A stretch of DNA of 43,332 nt from Alphaproteobacteria bacterium (GTDB lineage Bacteria > Pseudomonadota > Alphaproteobacteria > Rhodobacterales > Rhodobacteraceae). Within the stretch, counting starts at the first letter, position 1. Each line of letters starts with the position of its first letter. A program made the translations under genes and the position numbers. The stretch is from the NCBI GenBank assembly GCA_030425185.1, contig JAUIAU010000026.1, forward strand, positions 1 through 43,332, written 5' to 3'. Under the pieces are notes generated by a model. That model made no database searches and was not told the DNA's origin. It saw only the letters and a list, made by a program, of their open reading frames with translations. Below are positions 16,215-24,514 of the stretch, in pieces.

Positions 16215-17405
16215 ATGTCGATCCAGAACCCGGTTTTCATTCCCGGCCCGACCAATATTCCCGAGGCCCTGCGCCACGCCATGAACGCGCCGACGCGCGA
16301 CCACCGCGCGCCGGATTTCGTGGACCTCCTGAAGCCGCTGCTCGCCGACCTGAAGCCGGTGTTCGGCAGCACCACGGCAGAGGTCTTTCTCTATCCGGGC
16401 ACCGGCACCGGTGGCTGGGAAGCGGCGCTGACCAACACGCTCAGCCCCGGCGACGGCGTGCTCGTCGCGCGCTACGGCATGTTCAGCCACAAGTGGATCG
16501 ACATGGCGCAGCGGCACGGCCTCGACGTCCGGGTGATCGAGACGCCCTGGGGCGAGGGGGCCCCCGCCGCGGCCTTCGAGGCCGCCTTGCGCGCCGACAC
16601 CGAGGGCCGGATCAAGGCTGTTCTCGTGACCCATAACGAGACCGCGACCGGCGTCCGCTCCGACATCGCCGCGGTCCGCGCCGCGATGGATGCCGCCGGG
16701 CACGGGGCGCTGCTGATGGTGGACGGGGTGTCGTCGATCGCCTCGATGCCCTTCGAGATGGACGCGTGGGGGGTCGACCTGGCCATCACCGGCAGCCAGA
16801 AGGGCTTCATGCTCTATGCCGGTCTCGGGATCGTCGCGGCCAGCCCCAAGGCGCTGGCGGCGATGGAGACCGCCTGCCTGCCGCGCACCTACTTCGATTT
16901 CCGCGACATGCTGGCGACGACGAAGACCGGCGGCTTTCCCTACACGCCGCCGGTGCAGCTGCTCTACGGCCTGCGCACGGCGCTCGACATGCTGAACGAC
17001 GAGGGGCTGGACGCGGTCTATGCCCGCCATGCCCGCCTCGCCGAGGGGGTCCGCCGGGCCGTCGCGGCCTGGGGGCTGAAGGTGGTCGCGGCGCGGCCCG
17101 AACTGCAGTCCGAGACGGTCACCGCGATCTACGTGCCGGAGGGCTTCGACTCGAACGCGCTCGTCAACCATGCGTTCCGGGCCTACGGCGTCTCGTTCGG
17201 CGTCGGTCTCGGCGAGATGAACGGCCGGGCGTTCCGGATCGGGCACCTCGGCATGCTGACCGACGTGATGGTCCTGTCGGGGCTGGCCACCATCGAGATG
17301 GCGATGGCCGATCTCGGCTACCCGGTCACGCTGGGCACGGGCGTCGCGGCGGCGCAGGCGTATTACCGCAAGACCGCCGGGCAGGCGCTTCAGGCCGCGG
17401 CGTGA
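16215..17405 (+). CDS. bhcA: L-aspartate--glyoxylate aminotransferase BhcA
   Basis: 396 residues, a class V PLP aminotransferase of the serine--glyoxylate/alanine--glyoxylate type. The N-terminus NPVFIPGPTNIPE and the TGTGGWEAALTNTLSPGD segment match BhcA-like enzymes. The PLP Lys is K196 in ITGSQKGFML, and VDGVSSIASMP carries the cofactor-ring Asp. In the beta-hydroxyaspartate cycle it moves the amino group from aspartate to glyoxylate, giving oxaloacetate and glycine. It is the first gene of bhcABCD, with an excellent ribosome site; bhcB follows after 10 bp. Confidence 0.94.
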   Translation: MSIQNPVFIPGPTNIPEALRHAMNAPTRDHRAPDFVDLLKPLLADLKPVFGSTTAEVFLYPGTGTGGWEAALTNTLSPGDGVLVARYGMFSHKWIDMAQRHGLDVRVIETPWGEGAPAAAFEAALRADTEGRIKAVLVTHNETATGVRSDIAAVRAAMDAAGHGALLMVDGVSSIASMPFEMDAWGVDLAITGSQKGFMLYAGLGIVAASPKALAAMETACLPRTYFDFRDMLATTKTGGFPYTPPVQLLYGLRTALDMLNDEGLDAVYARHARLAEGVRRAVAAWGLKVVAARPELQSETVTAIYVPEGFDSNALVNHAFRAYGVSFGVGLGEMNGRAFRIGHLGMLTDVMVLSGLATIEMAMADLGYPVTLGTGVAAAQAYYRKTAGQALQAAA

Positions 17406-17415
17406 GGAGGGGGCG

Positions 17416-18390
17416 ATGAAGGACATGACCGAGATGCAGATCCCGACCTACGAGGACATGCTGGCCGCGCACGAGCGCATTCGCCCGCACATCCACCGCA
17501 CGCCGGTGCTGACCTCGTCCTATTTCAACGACCTCGTCGGGGCCGAGCTGTTCTTCAAGTGCGAGAACTTCCAGAAGGCCGGGGCGTTCAAGGTGCGCGG
17601 GGCGTCGAACGCGGTGTTCGGGCTGTCGGACGAGATGGCGGCGCGCGGCGTCGCCACCCATTCGAGCGGCAACCACGCGCTGTCGCTGAGCTACGCGGCG
17701 GGGCGCCGGGGCATTCCGTGCCACGTCGTGATGCCGCGCACCGCGCCGGAAGCGAAGAAGGCCGCCGTGCGGGGCTATGGCGGGATCATCACCGAGTGCG
17801 AGCCGTCGACCTCGTCGCGCGAGGCGGTGTTCGCCGAGGTGCAGGCGCGGACGGGCGCGGAGTTCGTCCATCCCTACAACGACCCGCGGGTGATCGCGGG
17901 GCAGGGGACCTGCTCGAAGGAGCTGATGGAGCAGACCGACGGTCTCGACATGGTGATCGCGCCGATCGGCGGGGGCGGGATGATCTCGGGCTGCTGCCTG
18001 ACTTTGTCCACGCTGGCCCCGGAGGTGCAGATCCTCGCCGCCGAGCCGGAGCAGGCCGACGACGCCTATCGCAGCTTCAAGGCCGGGCACATCATCGCCG
18101 ACGACGCGCCGCACACCATCGCGGACGGTCTGAAGGTGCCGCTGAAGGACCTGACCTGGCATTTCGTATCACGCCATGTCACCGACATCCTGACCGCCTC
18201 CGAGCAGGAGATCGTGGACGCGATGAAGCTGACGTGGCAGCGGATGAAGATCGTGATGGAGCCGTCCTGCGCGGTGCCGCTGGCGACGATCCTGAAGAAC
18301 CGCGAGCGCTTCGCGGGCAAGCGGGTCGGCGTGATCGTCACCGGGGGCAACGTGGACCTCGACAAGCTGCCGTGGATGACCGCCGCCTGA
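17416..18390 (+). CDS. bhcB: beta-Hydroxyaspartate dehydratase BhcB
   Basis: 324 residues, a fold-type II PLP enzyme of the threonine dehydratase/serine racemase group. The PLP Lys is K59 in GAFKVRGASN, the substrate loop is THSSGNHALS, and the phosphate-binding GGGGM is at 184-188. It has no C-terminal regulatory ACT domain, as expected for a BhcB- or serine racemase-like enzyme. It removes ammonia/water from erythro-beta-hydroxyaspartate to give iminosuccinate. A GAGGAGGGGG ribosome site precedes the ATG. It lies between bhcA and bhcC in the canonical order. Confidence 0.93.
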   Translation: MKDMTEMQIPTYEDMLAAHERIRPHIHRTPVLTSSYFNDLVGAELFFKCENFQKAGAFKVRGASNAVFGLSDEMAARGVATHSSGNHALSLSYAAGRRGIPCHVVMPRTAPEAKKAAVRGYGGIITECEPSTSSREAVFAEVQARTGAEFVHPYNDPRVIAGQGTCSKELMEQTDGLDMVIAPIGGGGMISGCCLTLSTLAPEVQILAAEPEQADDAYRSFKAGHIIADDAPHTIADGLKVPLKDLTWHFVSRHVTDILTASEQEIVDAMKLTWQRMKIVMEPSCAVPLATILKNRERFAGKRVGVIVTGGNVDLDKLPWMTAA

Positions 18391-18415
18391 GCGCCGTCCG
18401 ACCGTATCGCGCGGG

Positions 18416-18467
18416 GCGTGTCCGCACGCACCCGACACCCAGACCGCACGGGCGTGCCTGCACGCCC
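18416..18467 (+). promoter_or_regulatory. Two hairpins between bhcB and bhcC
   Basis: GCGTG-TCCG-CACGC (18416-18429) and GGGCGTG-CCTG-CACGCCC (18450-18467) are perfect stem-loops in the only sizeable gap (104 bp) inside the operon. Neither is followed by a T run, so they are not ordinary terminators. A role in mRNA processing or in setting the bhcAB to bhcCD ratio is possible but inferred. Confidence 0.5.
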
Positions 18468-18494
18468 CCGATCCGAACAGAGGGGACCTGACCG

Positions 18495-19658
18495 ATGAAA
18501 GACCTGAGCGCCTTCGACCAGTACGAGGTCGGCTACGACATTCCCGCCAAGCCCGGCATGCCCGAGGCCGAGATCCAGACGCCGTGCCTCGTGCTCGATC
18601 TCGACGCGCTGGAGCGCAACATCCGCAAGATGGGTAACTGGGCCAAGGCGCACGGCATGCGCCACCGGGTCCACGGCAAGATGCACAAGTCCGTCGACGT
18701 GGCGCGGCTGCAGATGGAGATGGGCGGCGCCTGCGGCGTCTGCTGCCAGAAGGTCTCGGAGGCCGAAGCCTTTGCGCGCGGCGGCATCACCGACGTGCTG
18801 GTGTCGAACCAGGTCCGTGACCCGGCCAAGATCGACCGCCTGGCCCGCATCCCGAAGCTGGGCGCGCGCGCCATCGTCTGCGTCGACGACATCGCCAACG
18901 TGGCCGACCTGTCAGCGGCGGCGGTGACCCACGGCACCACCATCGAATGCCTCGTCGAGATCGACTGCGGCGCGGGCCGCTGCGGCGTGACCACCACGCC
19001 CGAGGTCGTCGCCATCGCCAAGGCCATCGACGCGGCGCCGGGGCTGAAATTCGGCGGGATCCAGGCCTACCAGGGCGCGATGCAGCACCTCGACCACTAC
19101 GCCGAGCGCAAGGCGAAGATCGAGGTCGCGGTCGCGATGGTGAAGGACGCGGTCGACACGCTGAAGGCCGAGGGGCTGGAGTGCGACATCGTCGGCGGCG
19201 GCGGCACCGGCAGCTACTATTTCGAGGGCACGAGCGGCGTCTACAACGAGCTTCAGTGCGGCTCCTATGCCTTCATGGACGCGGACTATGGCCGCATCCT
19301 CGACGAGAGCGGCCAGCGGATCGACCGGGGCGAATGGGAGAACGCGCTGTTCATCCTGACCAGCGTCATGAGCCACGCCAAGGCCGACAAGGCCATCGTG
19401 GACGCGGGCCTCAAGGCGCAGTCGGTCGACAGCGGCCTGCCGGTGATCTTCGGGCGCGACGATGTCACCTACGTCAAGTGCTCGGACGAGCACGGCGTGG
19501 TGGCGGACCCGGCGGGCGTGCTGGCGATCAACGAGAAGCTGAAGCTGGTGCCGGGCCACTGCGACCCGACCTGCAACGTGCATGACTGGTACGTCGGCGT
19601 GCGCGGCGGCGTGGTCGAGACCGTCTGGCCGGTGACGGCGCGCGGCCTCGCCTACTGA
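18495..19658 (+). CDS. bhcC: beta-Hydroxyaspartate aldolase BhcC
   Basis: 387 residues of the D-threonine aldolase/D-serine dehydratase family (alanine racemase-like barrel). The PLP Lys is expected at K62 in VHGKMHKS. The C-terminal metal site is GHCDPTCN, with H355 and D357 as likely ligands; the His-x-Asp form is that of aldolases rather than the His-x-Cys of zinc D-serine dehydratases. It condenses glycine with glyoxylate to erythro-beta-hydroxyaspartate. Ribosome site AGGGGA is about 10 bp upstream. It follows bhcB after a 104-bp gap with hairpins; bhcD follows after 43 bp. Confidence 0.94.
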   Translation: MKDLSAFDQYEVGYDIPAKPGMPEAEIQTPCLVLDLDALERNIRKMGNWAKAHGMRHRVHGKMHKSVDVARLQMEMGGACGVCCQKVSEAEAFARGGITDVLVSNQVRDPAKIDRLARIPKLGARAIVCVDDIANVADLSAAAVTHGTTIECLVEIDCGAGRCGVTTTPEVVAIAKAIDAAPGLKFGGIQAYQGAMQHLDHYAERKAKIEVAVAMVKDAVDTLKAEGLECDIVGGGGTGSYYFEGTSGVYNELQCGSYAFMDADYGRILDESGQRIDRGEWENALFILTSVMSHAKADKAIVDAGLKAQSVDSGLPVIFGRDDVTYVKCSDEHGVVADPAGVLAINEKLKLVPGHCDPTCNVHDWYVGVRGGVVETVWPVTARGLAY

Positions 19659-19701
19659 GGCCCGCCCGCGTCGCCACAGCCGCCACCAAGGAGGATTTTC
19701 C

Positions 19702-20700
19702 ATGCTGACCACCCCCGAGACCGGGACCGGCGATCTCGTGATCGTCTCCGAGGCCACCTGCCGCGAGATCATCACCGAGGCGCTGGCCTTCGACGCGGTG
19801 CGCGACGTCTTCGCCGCGATGGCGCGGGGCGATGCGTGGAACTTCCCCGTGGTGCGCGAGGCGCTCGGCCATGCGGACGCGCTCTACGGGTTCAAGTCGG
19901 GCTTCGACCGGGCCGGCATGGCGCTGGGCGTCAAGTCGGGCGGCTACTGGCCCCACAACATCGACCGGGGCCTGACCAACCACCAGTCCACCGTCTTCCT
20001 GTTCGATCCCGACACCGGGCGGTTGCGGGCGCTGGTGGGCGGCAACCACCTGACCGCGCTGCGGACGGCGGCGGCCTCGGCGGTGTCGATCGACACGCTG
20101 GCGCGGCCCGAGGCGCGGGTGCTGGGTATGGTGGGTGCCGGGCACCAGTCCAACTTCCAGCTGCGCGCCGCCGCCCGGGTGCGGTCCTTCGACAAGGTCG
20201 TGGCCTGGAACCCGCATCCCGAGATGCTGCCGCGTCTCGGCAAGGTCGCGGAGGAGCTTGGCCTTGCGTTCGAGGCGGTCACGCCCGAGGCGCTGGGGGC
20301 CGAGGCCGACGTCATCATCACCATCACCTCGGCCTTCGCGCCGCTGCTCCGCTCCGAGTGGATCCGGCCCGGCACGCACCTTGCCTGCATGGGCACCGAC
20401 ACCAAGGGCAAGCAGGAGGTCGATGCGGCCCTCGTCGCCCGGGCGACGGTCTTTACCGACGAGGTGGCGCAGTCCGTCACGCTGGGCGAAGCGCAGCATG
20501 CGGTCGCAGCCGGGCTGAAGGGCGAGCACGAGATCACCCCGATCGGGGCGGTCCTGACCGGGGCGCACCCGGGGCGGCGGTCGGCCGACGAGGTGACCCT
20601 TTTCGACGGCACCGGCGTCGGGCTGCAGGATCTCGCGGTGGCTGAGGTCGCGGTGCGGGCCGCGCTGGCGGCCGACAAGGCGACGCGCGCGGCGCTCTGA
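19702..20700 (+). CDS. bhcD: Iminosuccinate reductase BhcD
   Basis: 332 residues of the ornithine cyclodeaminase/mu-crystallin family. The dinucleotide-binding GAGHQS is at about 145-150, and the substrate-side KSGGYWPHN lies at about 78-86. In the cycle it reduces iminosuccinate to L-aspartate, regenerating the amino donor for BhcA. AGGAGG lies 7 bp before the ATG. It is the last gene of the operon; the convergent GntR gene ends 7 bp further on. Confidence 0.93.
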   Translation: MLTTPETGTGDLVIVSEATCREIITEALAFDAVRDVFAAMARGDAWNFPVVREALGHADALYGFKSGFDRAGMALGVKSGGYWPHNIDRGLTNHQSTVFLFDPDTGRLRALVGGNHLTALRTAAASAVSIDTLARPEARVLGMVGAGHQSNFQLRAAARVRSFDKVVAWNPHPEMLPRLGKVAEELGLAFEAVTPEALGAEADVIITITSAFAPLLRSEWIRPGTHLACMGTDTKGKQEVDAALVARATVFTDEVAQSVTLGEAQHAVAAGLKGEHEITPIGAVLTGAHPGRRSADEVTLFDGTGVGLQDLAVAEVAVRAALAADKATRAAL

Positions 20701-20707
20701 GGCGCAC

Positions 20708-21406
20708 TCAGCCCTCGTCGAAGAGGCCCGCGTCGTCGGTCAGCGGCGGCGGCTGGACATGCGTTGCGATCACCGCGCGCGCGCCCTCCCAGTGGTTGAG
20801 CGCCAGCGCCACCGCGCGGCCCGCCTCGTGCGCCTCGATGGCCTCCACCAGCGCGTCATGCTCGGCGAGCGCGGCGTCGATGCGGGCGCTGTCGGCCGGG
20901 GTCGTGCCGGTCCAGAACGCGAGGCTCATCCGGGTCTGGTCGATCAGCAGCCGTTCCATCGGCGCGGTCAGGTAGGGATTGTCGGCCATCCGGCACAGCG
21001 CGACGTGAAACCGGTGATCGGCCAGGGCCATCCCGGCCGGGCTGCGCGCGACCCGCGCCCGGCGGACCCCGGCGGCGGCGGCCTGCACCGGGGCGAGATC
21101 GGCGGTCGGCCCGGCCTCGGCGGCGAGGCGCGCGGTCAGCGCGTGAAAGAGCGGCGCGGAGCGGAAGAACTGCCGCAGCCGGGTCAGGTCGATCGGCATG
21201 ACCTCGGCGCCCCGGCCCGGCGCGAGCCGGACCAGCCCCTCGCCCGCAAGCCGTTGCAGCACCTCGCGCAGCGGCGTGCGCGACAGGCCATAGGCGCGGC
21301 AGAGCGGGGCCTCCTCCAGCGGGGTGCCGGGAGCGAGGTCGAGCTTGAGGATGCGGGCCCGGATGTCGTCGAGGCAGGCATCCTTGGGGCTGGGTGTCTC
21401 GGACAT
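20708..21406 (-). CDS. GntR-family regulator (FadR/FCD subfamily)
   Basis: 232 residues. The GntR winged helix is at about 10-70 (APGTPLEEAPLCRAYGLSRT then PLREVLQRLAGEGLV). The FCD effector domain follows, with the conserved HRFHVALCRMADNPYL helix and later LAEHDALVEAIEAHEAGRA; His residues there usually bind a metal that holds a carboxylate ligand. It is convergent with bhcD with only 7 bp between the stops. FCD regulators often sense organic acids, so a link to glycolate or glyoxylate use is plausible but unproven. Confidence 0.88.
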   Translation of the reverse strand: MSETPSPKDACLDDIRARILKLDLAPGTPLEEAPLCRAYGLSRTPLREVLQRLAGEGLVRLAPGRGAEVMPIDLTRLRQFFRSAPLFHALTARLAAEAGPTADLAPVQAAAAGVRRARVARSPAGMALADHRFHVALCRMADNPYLTAPMERLLIDQTRMSLAFWTGTTPADSARIDAALAEHDALVEAIEAHEAGRAVALALNHWEGARAVIATHVQPPPLTDDAGLFDEG

Positions 21407-21550
21407 GAAGCGACTCGGAAGGTTGGAAGGCAGACCCTACCCCTGCGCCCGGCCCGGGGCTAGGGCAGGCTTGCGCCAACCGGCGCGGGCTTGCACAAGG
21501 ACGGCGCCGTGCGATGCGTAGGGACGGCGCGGCAGGCGGCGGAGGCGGGC

Positions 21551-22738
21551 ATGAAGATCGTGCAGTTCGGATTGTGCTACAGTCCGAACCTCGGGGACGG
21601 GGTGATCGCGGACTGCCTGCTGGCGGCGCTGCGGCGGCGCTTTCCGGCCGCCGAGCTGATCGCGGTGGACCTGTCGGGCCGCGACGGCTTCGGGGCCGTG
21701 ACCGTGCGCAACCGGGCGCTGGTGCTGCGGCTGCTGGCGGTGCTGCCGGGCGGGCTGCGGCGGGCCTTGGTCCGGCGCAGGCTGGGCGCGCTGCTCGACG
21801 GGGTCGAGGCGCGCTGGGCCGCGGCGCTGACCGGGGCGGACCTTGCGGTGGTGGGCGGCGGGCAGATCCTGTCGGATGCCGACCTGAACTTTCCCCTGAA
21901 GATCGCGCGGGCTGCCGGGCTGGCGGCGCGGGCGGGCGTGCCGGTCGCCGTCCATGCGGCGGGCGTGTCGCGGAACTGGTCGGCGGAGGGCGCGGCGCTG
22001 TTCGGGGCGCTGGCGCGGGCCGACCTCAGGGCGGTGGCCCTGCGCGACGCGCCGTCGATGGAGGCGTTCGCGGCGCAGGCCGACTGGGGGATCGCGCCGG
22101 TGCTGGCCCGTGACCCGGGGCTGCTGGCGCGCGCCTGCTACGGGGACGCCGGGGTGCGGACCGGCCGGATCGGGCTCGGGATCGCGGCCCCGGACCTGCT
22201 GGGCTATCACGCCGACGCGGCGGTGGCGGGCGGGGCGGACCCGCTCGCGCTCTTCGAGGGTATCGCGCAGGCGCTGCTGGCGGGCGGCGCGCGGGTCGCG
22301 CTTTTCACCAACGGGGCCGAGGAGGACCGCGCGGCGCTGGCCGATGTCGCGGCGCGGCCCGGGCTGGCGGCGGCGCTGGCGGACGGCCGCCTCGCGGTGA
22401 CCGAGGCCGCCGGGACCCCCGCCGCGCTGGCGGCGCAGATCGCCGGGTTCGACGCGGTGGTGGCGCACCGGCTGCACGCCTGCATCCTCGGCTATGCCTA
22501 TGGTCGCCCGGTCGTGGGCCTCGGCTGGGACCGCAAGGTCGAGAGCTTCTTCGCCTCGGTCGAGGCCCCGCACTGGTTCGAGGGGCGGGCGGACGCGACC
22601 GGCGCGGAGATCGCGGGGCGGGTGGAGGCGGCGCTGGCCGAAGGGGTCGATCCCGCGACCCATGCCCGCGTTCTGGCCGAGTGCGAGGCGGGCATCGACG
22701 CGATGCTGGGCGCGGCCGGGATCAGCGCCGGAGCGTGA
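21551..22738 (+). CDS. Polysaccharide pyruvyltransferase family protein
   Basis: 395 residues from the ATG at 21551 (GGAGG upstream); the frame is open 20 codons further but those residues lack family character. The N-terminus FGLCYSPNLGDGVIADCLLAAL is the standard start of this family, with LAVVGGGQILSDADLNFPLKI in the middle. A C-terminal AHRLHACILGYAYGRPVVGLGWD motif follows. Members add ketal-pyruvate to, or otherwise modify, exopolysaccharides. It opens the exopolysaccharide region. Its last 17 bp overlap the end of the convergent glycosidase gene. Confidence 0.82.
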   Translation: MKIVQFGLCYSPNLGDGVIADCLLAALRRRFPAAELIAVDLSGRDGFGAVTVRNRALVLRLLAVLPGGLRRALVRRRLGALLDGVEARWAAALTGADLAVVGGGQILSDADLNFPLKIARAAGLAARAGVPVAVHAAGVSRNWSAEGAALFGALARADLRAVALRDAPSMEAFAAQADWGIAPVLARDPGLLARACYGDAGVRTGRIGLGIAAPDLLGYHADAAVAGGADPLALFEGIAQALLAGGARVALFTNGAEEDRAALADVAARPGLAAALADGRLAVTEAAGTPAALAAQIAGFDAVVAHRLHACILGYAYGRPVVGLGWDRKVESFFASVEAPHWFEGRADATGAEIAGRVEAALAEGVDPATHARVLAECEAGIDAMLGAAGISAGA

Positions 22739-24329
22739 ACCGGTAGCCCGTGACATCGCCCGTGGCGCTGTCGCCGGGGGCGACGGCAATCTCCAGCACC
22801 GCGCCGGGGGCGGGCGGCAGGGTCAGGGTCCTGTCGAGGCGCGCGCCGGGGGCCACGGGTGCGTCGGCCAGCACGGCGTCCCCCAGCCGCACGGTCAGCC
22901 GCACGCCATCGCTGCTGCGCGCGGCGGGGCTGAGGTGCAGGTCCAGCGTCAGGGCGACCCCATCCCCGGGCAGGGTCATGCGGTGGACGACCGCCGTCCC
23001 GGCCCCGGGCAGCAGCACCGTTTCGGTCAGCCGCACGCCGGGGTCGTCGGCCAGCCCGAGATAGGGCGTCCACGGCACCCCGCCCCGCCCCTGTCCGGGG
23101 CGGCGGGTCAGCTCGGTCTCGCGGTCCCCGCGCCGGGCGACGGGGACGAAGCCGCCGGGAGTGTCGAAGCCCCAGAAACTGTCCGCGACGAGCGGTTGCG
23201 GGCCGAAGCCGAGGACCTCCGGCGTCAGGCCGCGCCCGGTGACGACCAGAACCCGGTCGGGGTCGAGTCGGGGCGCGGCGGCGCGGCCGAACGCATCGGT
23301 TGCCCGCGCGCCCTCGGGCACGGTGACCGGGCGCGCGGCGCCCCACAGGAGGGCGGTGTGGTCGCCGTAAAGACAGCCGCGCGTGAACGGGTCGGGGGCG
23401 AGCGGCGCGACCGGCTGCCCGGCGAGGTGCTTCTGCGCCCAGGCGTAGGTCAGCCCGACCGGCGTCGGGCTGCCTTTGTCGTCGAGCAGGCCGAGGTAGC
23501 CGTCGCCGCGCGGGTGCAGCGGGTACCAGACGAGGCGGCTGACCCCGGCCCGCGCGCCCTCGCAATGGCCCTTCAGCAGCAGGTCGGGTGCGGCGGCGGC
23601 GTCCTGCGTGCCGAACTCGGTGATCTCGACCGGCAGGGTCGCAGCACCCGGGGCCCGCCGCAGCACCCCGATCTGCCGGGCGAGGTGATCGACGGGCGTG
23701 TCATAGGGGTGGATCACCAGCGCGTCGGTCACGCCCCCTTGGGCCAGTTGCCGGGCCAGCCAGCCATCGGGGATCGAGTGGACGCCGACGCCGGTTACGC
23801 GCACCTCCGGCCGGACCGCCTGCACCGCGTCGCGGGTGGCGGTCAGCAGGGCGGTCCCGGCGGCGATCCGCGCCTCGAGACTGCCGCCCTTTAGGGGTCC
23901 GGTGACGAAGTTCTCGGAGTTGAACTCGTTGCCGACCTCGATCCCGGTCACGTTCGGAAAGCGCAGGGCGAGCCGTGCCGCGTGGCGGGCGAACCCGGCG
24001 ACGGCCTGCGGCGAGGTCGGCGTCGCCCCGCCGTCATAGTCGGGATGGCCGTTGTTCACCGTCAGGGTCGCGGTCGCGCCCCATGCGGCGACGCGGTCGG
24101 GCCAGGTGGCGCGCGGGTCGTCGAAGCGGGCACGGCCGCCGGTCTCGACCAGCGACCAGTAGACCGCGTCGCGGAAGTCCATGACCCCCAGCGCCCGGGC
24201 ACCCGCGAGGATGTCCTCGCGCAGGCCCTGCCCGAAGTTCGAGGCGGCCCCCAGCGCGGGACCGGTGCCCTGCTGCGCCTCGGCGGGCAGGGCAAGGACG
24301 AGAGACAGGGCAAGGGCAAGGCAGCGCAT
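22722..24329 (-). CDS. Secreted glycoside hydrolase, clan GH-A-like
   Basis: 535 residues with a signal peptide ending ALPAEA (about 18). A TIM-barrel domain occupies about 30-330. The acid/base is probably E135 in EVGNEFNSENF and the nucleophile E238 in VEITEFG, the clan GH-A pattern seen in GH5/GH39-type enzymes such as PslG. A C-terminal beta-rich region (about 340-535) looks like one or two carbohydrate-binding or accessory domains. It probably trims or releases the polysaccharide made by this locus. The reading direction is opposite to its neighbours and it shares 17 bp with the pyruvyltransferase gene end. The exact GH family is not certain. Confidence 0.75.
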   Translation of the reverse strand: MRCLALALSLVLALPAEAQQGTGPALGAASNFGQGLREDILAGARALGVMDFRDAVYWSLVETGGRARFDDPRATWPDRVAAWGATATLTVNNGHPDYDGGATPTSPQAVAGFARHAARLALRFPNVTGIEVGNEFNSENFVTGPLKGGSLEARIAAGTALLTATRDAVQAVRPEVRVTGVGVHSIPDGWLARQLAQGGVTDALVIHPYDTPVDHLARQIGVLRRAPGAATLPVEITEFGTQDAAAAPDLLLKGHCEGARAGVSRLVWYPLHPRGDGYLGLLDDKGSPTPVGLTYAWAQKHLAGQPVAPLAPDPFTRGCLYGDHTALLWGAARPVTVPEGARATDAFGRAAAPRLDPDRVLVVTGRGLTPEVLGFGPQPLVADSFWGFDTPGGFVPVARRGDRETELTRRPGQGRGGVPWTPYLGLADDPGVRLTETVLLPGAGTAVVHRMTLPGDGVALTLDLHLSPAARSSDGVRLTVRLGDAVLADAPVAPGARLDRTLTLPPAPGAVLEIAVAPGDSATGDVTGYRFTLRR

Positions 24330-24514
24330 GGCACAGGGGTGGCGCGCAATCGCGGGCGGCGCAAGCGTGCCGTGCCCCGGCGTTGCCGTTCCGGAAACAG
24401 TCGTGGGAAAGCGCCGGGATCGGTGCCGGATAGTGGCGGCGGGCGCGGCACGGGGCTTGGCAAGACCGGGGCGGCTCGCCTAGGGCAGGGGAACCCCATC
24501 CGCCGAGGGCGCAG

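Noticed and set aside
18416-18467. A Rho-independent terminator inside the bhc operon
   Set aside because: Neither stem is followed by a T run, and the downstream genes belong to the same pathway.
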